DNA from: Lachnospiraceae bacterium
GTDB lineage: Bacteria > Bacillota > Clostridia > Lachnospirales > Lachnospiraceae
Assembly: GCA_902363665.1 (NCBI GenBank)
Contig: CABJAW010000003.1
Span: forward strand, 124,001-188,000
DNA length: 64,000 nucleotides
Direction of reading: 5' to 3'
A program made the translations under genes and the position numbers. The notes under the pieces are model-generated. The model saw nothing but the letters and a program-made list of their open reading frames with translations, did not search any database and had not been told where the DNA came from. This document shows, one piece after another, positions 50,754 through 57,520 of the stretch (its first letter is position 1; each line of letters opens with the position of its first letter).

Positions 50754-52024
50754 TAAAATTCACCTGCTTTCCAAGATTTAGGCTTGTTCATTTCCGGATG
50801 TTCCTGACCGACCACATATCCGTCCTCGATAATGATTGAGCACTCATCCCCGGTGCTGACCCGTGTAGCGATTGCCTGCAGCCCTTCTGCCTCCAGCCAG
50901 CTGCCAAACTCCTGCAGGGTTTGCATATCCATCTGTTCAAGCTTGTCCAGCAGCACAAAACCACAATTCGGATTCAGCTTCCGGACAATAGCTGTGGACA
51001 CCATCAGCCGCTCGGATCCGGACATGTTGTCCCACTTCTGCCCCTTATAAACCAGTTCCCCATCCTTTACCGATAATTCCGGCAGCGGAAGTTCCGCAGT
51101 CATAAGCAGCTGGGCCTTCTGCTCCCGGACGTCATCCAGTTTTTTTGTATAATCGGCATACTGCTGCTGATAGGATTTTGCATCTTCTTCCGCTTTTTCT
51201 TTGTCCAGGTTTGCCCGCACTTTCCGATTAATTTCCTCGATATTAGCAATGCTGGCTTCCAGTTCTGCCGTCGATTCGTCCTCCAAATCCTGTGCCGACA
51301 TCCGGGCAATGTTCAGATCCGCTTCAAGACGCTGCTGCTTCTGCAAAAGATTCGCCAGTTCATTATTGATACTCTGGTATTCCTGTTCGAGGCGATGCAA
51401 GTTCTCACGTTTGCGCTGATTTTCCCCATTTTGCGCGAGAATCTCCTGCTGCCGCTTGATCAGTTCCGTTGGGGACACCAGGTCAAGCGGCGTATCCGGA
51501 TAATAGGTCTGCTCTTTGGCATATTTTATCTTCTGATCTGCCACACGCCCTATGTACAGTCGCTCATTGTACAGTTCCTTCTCTTTCTTATCCAGTTCTT
51601 CCAGGTCTGTTTCCACACCTATGATCTGCAGCAAAATACGTGCTTTTTCACGTCCAGGTGCTTCCATGAAATGTGGGAGATCCAGAGCCAGCTGGCTGAT
51701 AAATTCATTCAGGAGCTGCTGCCCTGCCTTTGTACCGGTTGGATCCGTAACTTTTAAGTTACTGTTTTTCCCTTTCCGCTCAACAACAAGACCGTTGTTC
51801 ATAACGATGTGCAGCTGCGGAGGGATTACCGATCCTTCCCGCTGTGCTTCTGACGGGCGGTACCGGTCTCCACCCAGTGCCCAGGCGATTGCATCCAGAA
51901 CAGATGTCTTGCCCTGATTGTTGTTACCGCCGATGATTGTCAGACCGCTTTCTTTCGGCGTCACCTTTACAGCCTTGATGCGTTTTACATTTTCAATTTC
52001 CAGACGATTAATCTTCATGCTCAT
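50753..52024 (-). CDS. RecF/SMC-like ATPase
   Basis: A 423-residue ABC-type ATPase with a central coiled coil. Walker A is GLTIIGGNNNQGKTSVLDAI. The signature motif is MSGSERLMVSTAIVRKL, and Walker B reads CGFVLLDKLEQMD, where Lys follows the Asp in place of the usual Glu. The coiled coil covers residues ~180-320. Homologues occur at the start of phage recombination modules beside Sak4 or Erf-like genes. AGGAGG precedes ATG 52024. Confidence 0.83.
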   Translation of the reverse strand: MSMKINRLEIENVKRIKAVKVTPKESGLTIIGGNNNQGKTSVLDAIAWALGGDRYRPSEAQREGSVIPPQLHIVMNNGLVVERKGKNSNLKVTDPTGTKAGQQLLNEFISQLALDLPHFMEAPGREKARILLQIIGVETDLEELDKKEKELYNERLYIGRVADQKIKYAKEQTYYPDTPLDLVSPTELIKRQQEILAQNGENQRKRENLHRLEQEYQSINNELANLLQKQQRLEADLNIARMSAQDLEDESTAELEASIANIEEINRKVRANLDKEKAEEDAKSYQQQYADYTKKLDDVREQKAQLLMTAELPLPELSVKDGELVYKGQKWDNMSGSERLMVSTAIVRKLNPNCGFVLLDKLEQMDMQTLQEFGSWLEAEGLQAIATRVSTGDECSIIIEDGYVVGQEHPEMNKPKSWKAGEF

Positions 52025-52076
52025 CTTGATATTCCTCCTGTTTTACCGTATAATATGGATGAGATTGTTTTGTTAT

Positions 52077-52112
52077 GCCCTGACTGAGTTGCCGCTCTTC
52101 AGGGCGTTTTTT
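52077..52112 (+). terminator. Hairpin with plus-strand T tract downstream of a small-gene cluster
   Basis: GCCCTGA (52077-52083) pairs with TCAGGGC (52099-52105) and TTTTTT follows on the plus strand. On the minus strand the hairpin lies between the frameshifted small gene and the SMC-like gene, where it may act as a leader structure or processing site. Confidence 0.5.
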
Positions 52113-52276
52113 ATTCTCCTGCCGCTTCCCGGTCAATCCGGATCAGCTCCCGCGCGATCTCCTGGATCAGTTCCGGCTCTTGCCGCCCAGTCCACCGGCA
52201 CCCGGCCGCGGTCGATCGCGGACAGGATTTGCTTCGCGTTGCGCTCATAGCGCTCAATATCATGTCTTTCCAACAT
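52111..52276 (-). pseudogene. Small phage gene with an apparent frameshift
   Basis: ATG 52276 opens MLERHDIERYERNAKQILSA, then IDRGRVPVDWAARAG, and this frame stops at 52133. The more protein-like continuation (EPELIQEIARELIRIDREAA) is in another frame, ending at 52111. A one-base indel near 52180 would join them into a ~54-residue helical protein. It may be a decayed gene, a sequence error or a short intact gene with a chance continuation. Confidence 0.35.
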
Positions 52277-52452
52277 TACAGATCATCCTCCAGTTTCAAA
52301 ATTCTTAATGCCAGCTCTATTCCAAACCGTACGCCGTTCGCGAATGATCCATCCACTGCGATCTGTACTTTCAGAATCTTCAAGTCTTCCACATCAGCTG
52401 GCTTTACTTTCAGTTCTACCGGATCCGGGCTTATTTCTCTCATATCTCCCAT
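52276..52452 (-). CDS. Small phage protein, function unknown
   Basis: A 58-residue protein: MGDMREISPDPVELKVKPAD, then VQIAVDGSFANGVRFGIELA and LRILKLEDDL. GGGAG lies before ATG 52452. Its stop overlaps the next start as TAATG. The coding pattern and coupling support it, but no family is recognised. Confidence 0.55.
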   Translation of the reverse strand: MGDMREISPDPVELKVKPADVEDLKILKVQIAVDGSFANGVRFGIELALRILKLEDDL

Positions 52453-52627
52453 ACCGTTTCTCCCTCCTCTCTTTCATCCATCCTTCCACAGCAGCCAGCG
52501 TCACCAGCCACCAGAGGTACATGCACACTACTGCTGCCACCCACGTGGTGTCCTCACCGCCCAAAAGCTTGTACAACACCACTGTGGCCAGCGCAGCAGC
52601 GCCGTGTAAAAATATGTTTTTTTCCAT
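52394..52627 (-). CDS. Small membrane protein, early region
   Basis: A 77-residue protein with two hydrophobic segments (FLHGAAALATVVLYKLLGG, WVAAVVCMYLWWLVTLAAV) and a basic tail (KERREKRYGRYERNK). GGAGAAC precedes ATG 52627. It overlaps the start of the next gene by 59 bp in a different frame. Possibly a membrane-acting early protein; no family is known. Confidence 0.55.
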   Translation of the reverse strand: MEKNIFLHGAAALATVVLYKLLGGEDTTWVAAVVCMYLWWLVTLAAVEGWMKERREKRYGRYERNKPGSGRTESKAS

Positions 52628-52639
52628 GTCAGTTCTCCA

Positions 52640-52807
52640 CTATGCCGTTTTCTTGTCCTTTTTTGTTGTTTCTTCAAAGCCGATCTGCTTTGCGGCCTTT
52701 ATGATTGTATTCCTGATCAATGTATCGGCTATGTGTTTGGGCAGAGTGCTCTGCTCCACCCATTCCCCGTTGACCTTGATCATGCTTACTATATTTAATT
52801 CTTTCAT
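52640..52807 (-). CDS. Small phage protein, function unknown
   Basis: A 55-residue protein: MKELNIVSMIKVNGEWVEQS, TLPKHIADTLIRNTIIKAAK, QIGFEETTKKDKKTA. GAGGGGTGG lies before ATG 52807. Similar short proteins with an MIKVNGEWV-type start are common in clostridial phage early regions. Function unknown. Confidence 0.6.
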   Translation of the reverse strand: MKELNIVSMIKVNGEWVEQSTLPKHIADTLIRNTIIKAAKQIGFEETTKKDKKTA

Positions 52808-52858
52808 TCCACCACCCCTCTTTTAAGCTATTCAGTCGTGCTTGACCGAGTTCTTTTG

Positions 52859-52887
52859 TTGACTTTTCTCCTCCACGCTCCTATTCT
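52859..52887 (+). promoter_or_regulatory. Promoter of the first plus-strand cargo gene
   Basis: TTGACT (52859-52864) and TATTCT (52882-52887) have 17-bp spacing. It is nearly the same, with flanks, as the promoter at 54288-54316. It opposes the early lytic transcription unit, as in prophage moron genes. Confidence 0.6.
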
Positions 52888-52936
52888 TTATTTACAGGAT
52901 CCCGCCAGAGCCGAGTACAAAAGAAAGGAGAAATAA

Positions 52937-53263
52937 ATGGAAAATGAATGTTCCAAAGAGCAACTTCGATTTCTGCGGAAGATATGACGATTGAAAGAAT
53001 ATATGTATTCTCCTGCTGAAGCGAATATGGTCATATATTTGTGTTCCAAGAAATACGTTGTTCAGTACACAAAGCCTTCATGCAAACACGCATATTGCCA
53101 AATTACCGAATCAGGGAAAGCCTACTTATATAGCCGTAAAATTTCAAACCGTTACCACAGAATTCCAATTATCATTTCGATTCTTGCTCTTATTGTTTCA
53201 GCCCTATCCATTGTGCTGTCACCGTTTTTTCAGGTTTATTTCACAAAACTATACGGATTATAG
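52937..53263 (+). pseudogene. Plus-strand cargo gene interrupted by one in-frame TGA
   Basis: ATG 52937 follows AAAGGAG and its own promoter. It encodes MENECSKEQLRFLRKI, then TGA at 52985-52987, and then stays open in the same frame to 53263 (RLKEYMYSPAEANMVIYLCS, ending in a membrane segment IPIIISILALIVSALSIVLS). Read through, it would be a 108-residue protein with an N-terminal winged-helix-like part and C-terminal helices. It could be a nonsense mutation (CGA to TGA) or read-through. A TTG at 52991 is a possible restart without a good ribosome site. Confidence 0.5.
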
Positions 53264-53456
53264 GCATTACAATCGATAACACCAAAACAGCGATCGAGGC
53301 GATCAGACTTCCTATTGAAAACCACAATGGGAAGTTTGGATGCCGCAGCCAGAAGCTCAGCCGATATCCCGGATGCTCTTTCTCAAAGTTTCTAATCTCT
53401 TCCCGGGTCAGTTCCCTGCTGACGGAAACAATGATTGTCTTTTTTTCTCTGCGCAT
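53241..53456 (-). CDS. Small membrane protein, early region
   Basis: A 71-residue protein with a basic N-terminal half (MRREKKTIIVSVSRELTREE) and a C-terminal hydrophobic segment (WFSIGSLIASIAVLVLSIVM). AAAGGAG lies before ATG 53456. Its 3' end overlaps the plus-strand cargo gene tail-to-tail by 23 bp. Both end in similar membrane segments, which may reflect shared ancestry or a shared site of action. Confidence 0.55.
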   Translation of the reverse strand: MRREKKTIIVSVSRELTREEIRNFEKEHPGYRLSFWLRHPNFPLWFSIGSLIASIAVLVLSIVMPIIRIVL

Positions 53457-53471
53457 GTTTCAACTCCTTTC

Positions 53472-53528
53472 TCAGAGCTCTTTTCGTATGGCTCTCAATT
53501 CCCTAGCGATCAAATAGAGCGCTTTCAT
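53472..53528 (-). CDS. 18-residue peptide gene
   Basis: GAGGTGG precedes ATG 53528 and encodes MKALYLIARELRAIRKEL, an amphipathic helix. The leader carries the same CACAGACAGAGAAAG motif found before two other minus-strand genes. It may be a short regulatory or coupling peptide. Very short, so tentative. Confidence 0.4.
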   Translation of the reverse strand: MKALYLIARELRAIRKEL

Positions 53529-53570
53529 TTTTCCACCTCTTTCTCTGTCTGTGAATGATACAGGTTCTTT

Positions 53571-54230
53571 CTATGCACTTTCCAGATATGCAATATCTTT
53601 AAGCATCTCCAGCCGCTTTTTGCAGTTCCTGTAGATATCCTTGTAATGTGTTCCCTGCATGATTCCGAGATCGATCTCATGCAAAAGAATATGCTCCATT
53701 AAAGACAGGTTGTTAAGCTGTATTACTGTTGCTTCATCTCTCTTACTGATTCCTGCCATTTTATTTGCAAGCTTGGAATAAGTCATATAAAGCATTTCTG
53801 CATGGCTGCTTCCCTGTTCTTTTGCGTATTCGACAAGTTTGTGGATGGTGTCGGTTTCTGCTTTTCTGGTAAGTTTTCCTGCGGCTCTGGTTTCAATCCA
53901 GGTCTGTGTGGATTTCTCGTGGATGATGTTTTCCATCTGATTAAATGCTTTGATGTACTGCCATTTCCATTCCATAGCTTCTTTTCCAGTGAATCCCATA
54001 ACCAAAAATGTAAAACCATCTCGGTTCATTATGTACATTGGGCGCTGCTCGCCTTTTGCATCTTTATAGTTTGACTTTTTAAAACAACGAACGCAATTTT
54101 GCGTTGAGTCGTTTTTTATCAAATTTTCAACAGATCTAATTACATCTGCGTGTCTCTTCCTGAACTTTTCCGCCACCTGTAAACTATCGCAGACCGCTTC
54201 TTCATTTTTCAGGTATACTAATTCGCTCAT
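53571..54230 (-). CDS. Rha-family phage regulatory protein
   Basis: A 219-residue protein. The N-terminal ~100 residues (EAVCDSLQVAEKFRKRHADV, IRSVENLIKN, MYIMNRDGFTFLVMGFTGKE, AMEWKWQYIKAFNQME) match the Rha/pRha domain. Rha proteins occur in prophages as regulators or antirepressor-like factors. The C-terminal half is helical and unassigned. The leader has CACAGACAGAGAAAG upstream of ATG 54230. Confidence 0.88.
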   Translation of the reverse strand: MSELVYLKNEEAVCDSLQVAEKFRKRHADVIRSVENLIKNDSTQNCVRCFKKSNYKDAKGEQRPMYIMNRDGFTFLVMGFTGKEAMEWKWQYIKAFNQMENIIHEKSTQTWIETRAAGKLTRKAETDTIHKLVEYAKEQGSSHAEMLYMTYSKLANKMAGISKRDEATVIQLNNLSLMEHILLHEIDLGIMQGTHYKDIYRNCKKRLEMLKDIAYLESA

Positions 54231-54287
54231 TCAGCCTCGCTTTCTTTCTCTGTCTGTGAAATATACCGATTCTTTTACTTTGGATTA

Positions 54288-54316
54288 TTGACTTTTCTCT
54301 ACTTCACTCCTATCCT
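54288..54316 (+). promoter_or_regulatory. Promoter of the second plus-strand cargo gene
   Basis: TTGACT (54288-54293) and TATCCT (54311-54316) have 17-bp spacing. The ~75 bases from the -35 box to the ribosome site closely resemble those at 52859-52933. Confidence 0.6.
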
Positions 54317-54369
54317 TTAATCACAGGGCACTGGCATGCCCGAGTATGGAAGAAAGGAGAAAGTCCATA

Positions 54370-54537
54370 ATGGAAGATATCCCTGCATTTACTGACAGAT
54401 ATCAGTACGCAAAGTCTTTTACCGAAATCGCCATGCAAAATAATCTGATCAAAAAGCATGATGATCCAAAAGAAACAGCAAAAGAAATTGCAGAGTTTTT
54501 CAATACTCTTGTTGCCAATCTTGACAAAAACTTTTGA
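54370..54537 (+). CDS. Small plus-strand cargo protein
   Basis: A 55-residue protein: MEDIPAFTDRYQYAKSFTEI, AMQNNLIKKHDDPKETAKEI, AEFFNTLVANLDKNF. It is acidic and helical with no recognised family. AAGGAG lies ten bases before ATG 54370; an in-frame ATG at 54346 is less well placed. It has a private promoter against the flow of the early operon, so it may be expressed in the lysogen. Confidence 0.6.
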   Translation: MEDIPAFTDRYQYAKSFTEIAMQNNLIKKHDDPKETAKEIAEFFNTLVANLDKNF

Positions 54538-54542
54538 TGTTA

Positions 54543-54677
54543 TTAATGGTGGGTTCTGACGGACAAAAGCTCCGCCAGAGCTTTCACCATTTTCGGAACT
54601 TCCTTCACGTCTCCCAATTGAAGTTTTTTCTGAATCCAGTTACACAACTCAAATATCGTCTTATCTACTTCACTCAT
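54543..54677 (-). CDS. Small early protein downstream of Cro
   Basis: A 44-residue helical protein: MSEVDKTIFELCNWIQKKLQ, LGDVKEVPKMVKALAELLSV. GAGAGGTGAGAGG precedes ATG 54677, and the leader contains the CAGACAGAGAAAG motif. It is the second gene of the rightmost minus-strand operon. Function unknown. Confidence 0.55.
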   Translation of the reverse strand: MSEVDKTIFELCNWIQKKLQLGDVKEVPKMVKALAELLSVRTHH

Positions 54678-54713
54678 CCTCTCACCTCTCTTTCTCTGTC
54701 TGTAGTTTTTACA

Positions 54714-54729
54714 GTTTAGTTATCTAAAC
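54714..54729. promoter_or_regulatory. Operator-like palindrome O1
   Basis: GTTTAGTTATCTAAAC is one of three copies of the consensus GTTTAGNTATCTAAAC. It overlaps the 3' end of the Cro-like gene and precedes the 44-residue gene, so repressor or Cro may also act here. Confidence 0.65.
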
Positions 54730-54939
54730 ATTTTTTGTAAAAAAATATGCAGGAAGATCTGAAAAATCTATATTTAAGATATCACAGGATCTGAAGATCT
54801 CGTCTTGTGAAAATTCCAATTGATTATTCAGTCGTTGACTCAAGGAAACTCTTCCTATCCCAAGCTTCTCGGCAAAAGCATCTTGTGTCCCGCACATTTC
54901 TTTAATGCGTCCTCTAAGCTTATCGTATTTCCAGTCCAT
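54724..54939 (-). CDS. Cro-like DUF739 helix-turn-helix regulator
   Basis: A 71-residue DNA-binding protein: MDWKYDKLRGRIKEMCGTQD, AFAEKLGIGRVSLSQRLNNQ, then LEFSQDEIFRSCDILNI. This is the DUF739/Cro-type HTH. It is the first lytic gene, divergent from the repressor, across a region with operator palindromes. It presumably represses the repressor promoter during lytic growth (inference). Confidence 0.82.
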   Translation of the reverse strand: MDWKYDKLRGRIKEMCGTQDAFAEKLGIGRVSLSQRLNNQLEFSQDEIFRSCDILNIDFSDLPAYFFTKNV

Positions 54940-54967
54940 ATCCTCACCATCCCCTCTGTACTTAATT

Positions 54968-54983
54968 GTTTAGCTATCTAAAC
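54968..54983. promoter_or_regulatory. Operator-like palindrome O2
   Basis: GTTTAGCTATCTAAAC lies just downstream of the -10 box of the leftward promoter, so a bound repressor would block early lytic transcription. Confidence 0.75.
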
Positions 54984-54990
54984 TATCTGT

Positions 54991-55019
54991 ATGCTATCAC
55001 ACCTACTTACGTTTGTCAA
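54991..55019 (-). promoter_or_regulatory. Leftward early (Cro) promoter
   Basis: On the minus strand TTGACA (55014-55019) and TAGCAT (54991-54996) are 17 bp apart. The promoter is flanked by O2 and O3. Confidence 0.7.
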
Positions 55020-55026
55020 CTTGTAT

Positions 55027-55042
55027 TTTTAGATATCTAAAC
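55027..55042. promoter_or_regulatory. Operator-like palindrome O3
   Basis: TTTTAGATATCTAAAC lies between the two divergent promoters, just upstream of the leftward -35 box. A half-site, GTTTTCTAAAC (55075-55085), overlaps the repressor promoter. Confidence 0.7.
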
Positions 55043-55070
55043 TTTTTATCTTGGAACAATATATTATTGT

Positions 55071-55099
55071 TGCGTTTTCTAAACATTTATGCTATTATC
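55071..55099 (+). promoter_or_regulatory. Rightward (repressor) promoter
   Basis: TTGCGT (55071-55076) and TATTAT (55094-55099) are 17 bp apart, 22 bp ahead of the repressor start and its AAGGAGG box. It drives the lysogeny operon. Confidence 0.6.
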
Positions 55100-55121
55100 A
55101 TCCTATAAGGAGGTATATATA

Positions 55122-55607
55122 ATGAGTACGACTTCACAACGCATTCAAGAAGGAATGAATCTTCGGGGATATAAGCAAATTGATTTAGTTGAGAAGACTG
55201 GAATTAGTAAAGGTGCTCTTAGTTCCTATATTTCCGGTCGTTATGTTCCAAAACAAAATAATATTTATCTAATAGCTAAAGCTTTAGACGTAAATGAAGC
55301 ATGGCTCATGGGGGCAAATGTTCCCATGGAAAGGGTCTCTGAAAGGGTCTCCGAAAAGCCCTCCGCAACTATAACGCTCTACAATGTCCATTGTGAAACG
55401 CAGCCAGAAGCCGAGCTTGTGTTGACTTACCGCGATTTGAATGACGTAAACAAGAAAAAGGTCAGCTCTTACACAAGAACCCTTCTCTCCACCCAGCAGA
55501 TGGAAGACGAAGTATACGAGGTTGCTGCTGCACATGACATGAATGCTTCATCCGAGCAGAAAAAGCATGCTGATGATATTATGAAAGATCCAAGTGAATG
55601 GGAATAA
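55122..55607 (+). CDS. XRE-family CI-like repressor
   Basis: A 161-residue protein. The N-terminal HTH is RIQEGMNLRGYKQIDLVEKT, GISKGALSSYISGRYVPKQN. A short linker has ERVSERVSEKPS, and the C-terminus is a short helical segment (LVLTYRDLNDVNKKKVSSYT). No LexA/S24 self-cleavage domain is present. Inactivation is therefore more likely through the ImmA-type protease encoded 525 bp downstream. AAGGAGG precedes ATG 55122. Confidence 0.88.
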   Translation: MSTTSQRIQEGMNLRGYKQIDLVEKTGISKGALSSYISGRYVPKQNNIYLIAKALDVNEAWLMGANVPMERVSERVSEKPSATITLYNVHCETQPEAELVLTYRDLNDVNKKKVSSYTRTLLSTQQMEDEVYEVAAAHDMNASSEQKKHADDIMKDPSEWE

Positions 55608-55622
55608 GGAGATTCTTAAACC

Positions 55623-55865
55623 ATGTTTCAAATTATATATTCTAAAAAAGCCGAAAAATTTTTGAAAAAACAAGATGTTCCTACACGTAAACGGTTAGTT
55701 ATTGCAATCAGCAAACTTCCTATGGAAGGTGATATTAAAAAATTGCAAGGAATTGATGGGTACCGTCTTCGTGTTGGTGATTTTCGAGTAATTTTTGATG
55801 TAAATGGAATTATTATAGATATCATAGATATTGGTAACCGTGGTCAAATTTATAAAGGAGTGTGA
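55623..55865 (+). CDS. RelE/ParE-superfamily toxin
   Basis: An 80-residue protein, MFQIIYSKKAEKFLKKQDVP, TRKRLVIAISKLPMEGDIKK, LQGIDGYRLRVGDFRVIFDV, IIIDIIDIGNRGQIYKGV. It has the full RelE fold with the conserved GYRLRVGDFRVIF strand. Such toxins cleave ribosome-bound mRNA. It lies 15 bp after the repressor, with its antitoxin next; the toxin-first order is less usual for RelBE but common in this subgroup. Confidence 0.88.
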   Translation: MFQIIYSKKAEKFLKKQDVPTRKRLVIAISKLPMEGDIKKLQGIDGYRLRVGDFRVIFDVNGIIIDIIDIGNRGQIYKGV

Positions 55866-55871
55866 TTTTAT

Positions 55872-56096
55872 ATGTCAAATGTAAAGGAAAGAATCATCGG
55901 TGCGGTCACTATCATGAATGAAAAGGACGCGCAGAAAGTGTGGGAGCTGATTCAAGGAACTTTCATTTTAAACAACGCTGAGGAAGTTGAGCCGGATCCG
56001 GATGAGCTGGAAATCCTGAAAGCTTATGAGTCTGGTGATCCGGAATATCAGCCAGCTATTTCACAAGCTGATTTAATGAAAGAATTGGGAATTTAA
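55872..56096 (+). CDS. Antitoxin of the RelE-like toxin
   Basis: A 74-residue acidic protein: MSNVKERIIGAVTIMNEKDA, QKVWELIQGTFILNN, then VEPDPDELEILKAYESGDPE and ISQADLMKELGI. It resembles the small RelB/Phd-like antitoxins paired with RelE toxins. It starts 6 bp after the toxin stop. Its position within the lysogeny operon ties its expression to the repressor. Confidence 0.8.
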   Translation: MSNVKERIIGAVTIMNEKDAQKVWELIQGTFILNNAEEVEPDPDELEILKAYESGDPEYQPAISQADLMKELGI

Positions 56097-56132
56097 TTTA
56101 AAATATTCCCGAAAGGGAAGGTGTAAACAGAG

Positions 56133-56591
56133 ATGACTTATGAAGAACTTTTAAATATTTCCGATAAAGAAAATCTTATTGTAAAAGAAAAAGATATTCC
56201 GGGATACGGCGGGCGTATTTATAAAAACCGGATTGCGATCCATCAGGGACTCGACACTCAGGTTGAAAAAGCCTGCGTCCTCGCTGAAGAGCTTGGCCAC
56301 CATTATACAACCTCCGGAAATATCCTTGATCAGAGCAAGGTTGAAAATCGCAAGCAGGAATTTCGGGCACGGATGTGGGCTTACAACAAACAGATCGGCC
56401 TGATCGGTATCGTCAACGCATGGAAACATGGTTGCCGCAGTCAGTATGAAGCAGCTGAGTTTCTGGGGGTGACCGAAGAGTTTTTCCATGATTCAATAAA
56501 TGCATACCACAGTAAGTACGGTCGCTGCTGCTGCGTCGATAATTATGTGGTGTATTTTGAGCCTGGGCTTGCAGTGGTGGAATTCATCTGA
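56133..56591 (+). CDS. ImmA/IrrE-family metallopeptidase
   Basis: A 152-residue protein with the zinc-peptidase helix KACVLAEELGHHYTTSGNIL, where the family HExxH appears as EELGHH, a variant common in phage members. It continues FRARMWAYNKQIGLIGIVNA and YEAAEFLGVTEEFFHDSINA. ImmA proteins cleave the cognate CI-like repressor and induce the element. Here it is co-transcribed with a repressor lacking its own protease domain. Confidence 0.88.
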   Translation: MTYEELLNISDKENLIVKEKDIPGYGGRIYKNRIAIHQGLDTQVEKACVLAEELGHHYTTSGNILDQSKVENRKQEFRARMWAYNKQIGLIGIVNAWKHGCRSQYEAAEFLGVTEEFFHDSINAYHSKYGRCCCVDNYVVYFEPGLAVVEFI

Positions 56592-56699
56592 TGATAGTGA
56601 TCGTGAGATTTCTGTCGGATCTGATTTTCTCCAGCGATATTTGCATGTAAATATTATTTTCGAAAAAAGAATTACTATGAAAAGGGGAAGTGTATAGTT

Positions 56700-57203
56700 A
56701 TGAAAACTTGGAAATTAGTGTCAGGAATATTATCAATAGTAATTGCTGCTTATATGATTTTTCAGTCATTTGTTTCAATGGCATATGAGGCACTTGTGGT
56801 TGGCGGCTACAGCGGAGTTGCAGGGTTATTTTCCGCTGGGCTTATCCTTGCAGCTGGTATCGTATCAATAGTCTCCCGAAAAAAAGAAGGCGGGGATGTT
56901 GCTTGTGTAATATTGTTTGCGCTGGCTGCCGTAATAGGATTTTCAACGTTTGGAGGTGCTTACGGAGATCTGATCGTGTGGAGCGTATGGGCTTCTGTTT
57001 GTGCGATCGTGCTTCTGATCCGCGTGCTTCTTAATCCATGTACAAAAGCCGCTTTTATGAGACTTTACTTCCATCCATCTTTTATTGCCGGATGTATTTG
57101 CGCTGCAATCCTCGGAGCAGTGTTTGGATCACTTTTGCCGCTTGTAGTATACTGCGTTGGATATATTATTGTTATCCTGATAAGAGGAAAGAAAGATGAG
57201 TGA
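56700..57203 (+). CDS. Prophage polytopic membrane protein
   Basis: A 167-residue protein with five hydrophobic segments (LVSGILSIVIAAYMIFQSFV, GLFSAGLILAAGIVSIVS, ACVILFALAAVIGFSTFG, LIVWSVWASVCAIVLLIRVL, GAVFGSLLPLVVYCVGYIIV). It lies in the lysogeny operon, so it should be made in the lysogen. Superinfection exclusion is a reasonable guess from position only. GGGGAAG lies upstream of the ATG. The 108 bp before it is non-coding. Confidence 0.65.
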   Translation: MKTWKLVSGILSIVIAAYMIFQSFVSMAYEALVVGGYSGVAGLFSAGLILAAGIVSIVSRKKEGGDVACVILFALAAVIGFSTFGGAYGDLIVWSVWASVCAIVLLIRVLLNPCTKAAFMRLYFHPSFIAGCICAAILGAVFGSLLPLVVYCVGYIIVILIRGKKDE

Positions 57204-57348
57204 AAAAGAAATATTTTTGGCAGGTTTTTATTCTCTGTCAGCATCTGATCAGAAATTCTTGCAAAGCCTGATTAAAGATTATAACGCTGGCCGGATAACC
57301 GATCAGGAATTCTCGGAACGGCTGCAAGAGAGAAAAACAACTACATAG
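57196..57348 (+). CDS. 50-residue protein ahead of the recombinase
   Basis: MSEKEIFLAGFYSLSASDQK, FLQSLIKDYNAGRITDQEFS, ERLQERKTTT. It overlaps the membrane-protein stop by 8 bp and is followed at once by a terminator. It is small, charged and helical, and next to the recombinase gene, so it is one candidate for the excision directionality factor (inference only). Confidence 0.6.
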   Translation: MSEKEIFLAGFYSLSASDQKFLQSLIKDYNAGRITDQEFSERLQERKTTT

Positions 57349-57349
57349 C

Positions 57350-57385
57350 AAAAACCGCCCGGTGCTGGTAACACCGAACGGTTTT
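57350..57385 (+). terminator. Terminator ending the lysogeny operon
   Basis: AAAACCG with GGTG pairs with CACC and CGGTTTT around a short loop (57351-57385). It separates the recombinase from the repressor operon, so the recombinase must use its own promoter. Confidence 0.7.
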
Positions 57386-57471
57386 GCATAGATTCTGTAC
57401 AGGCGAGGCCTGTGTAAAATCTTCCCTGAACAAGAAGATTATACCACACACCTCTTCGCTTTGTACAGGGT

Positions 57472-57500
57472 GTATTTTTTATACTCTTTTTTCATATTTT
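57472..57500 (+). promoter_or_regulatory. Possible sigma-E-like promoter of the recombinase
   Basis: GTATTTTT (57472-57479), 13 bp, CATATTTT (57493-57500). Compared with the Bacillus sigma-E consensus KMATATTT and CATACAHT, six of eight bases agree in each box. The start would fall just before the GGAAGG ribosome site. The region is AT-rich, so chance is a real alternative. Confidence 0.3.
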
Positions 57501-57520
57501 TAAGAGAGGAAGGTGTTTTT

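Noticed and set aside
56500..56697. 65-codon plus frame after the ImmA-like gene
   Set aside because: Most of it overlaps the ImmA-like coding end in another frame and it has no ribosome site.
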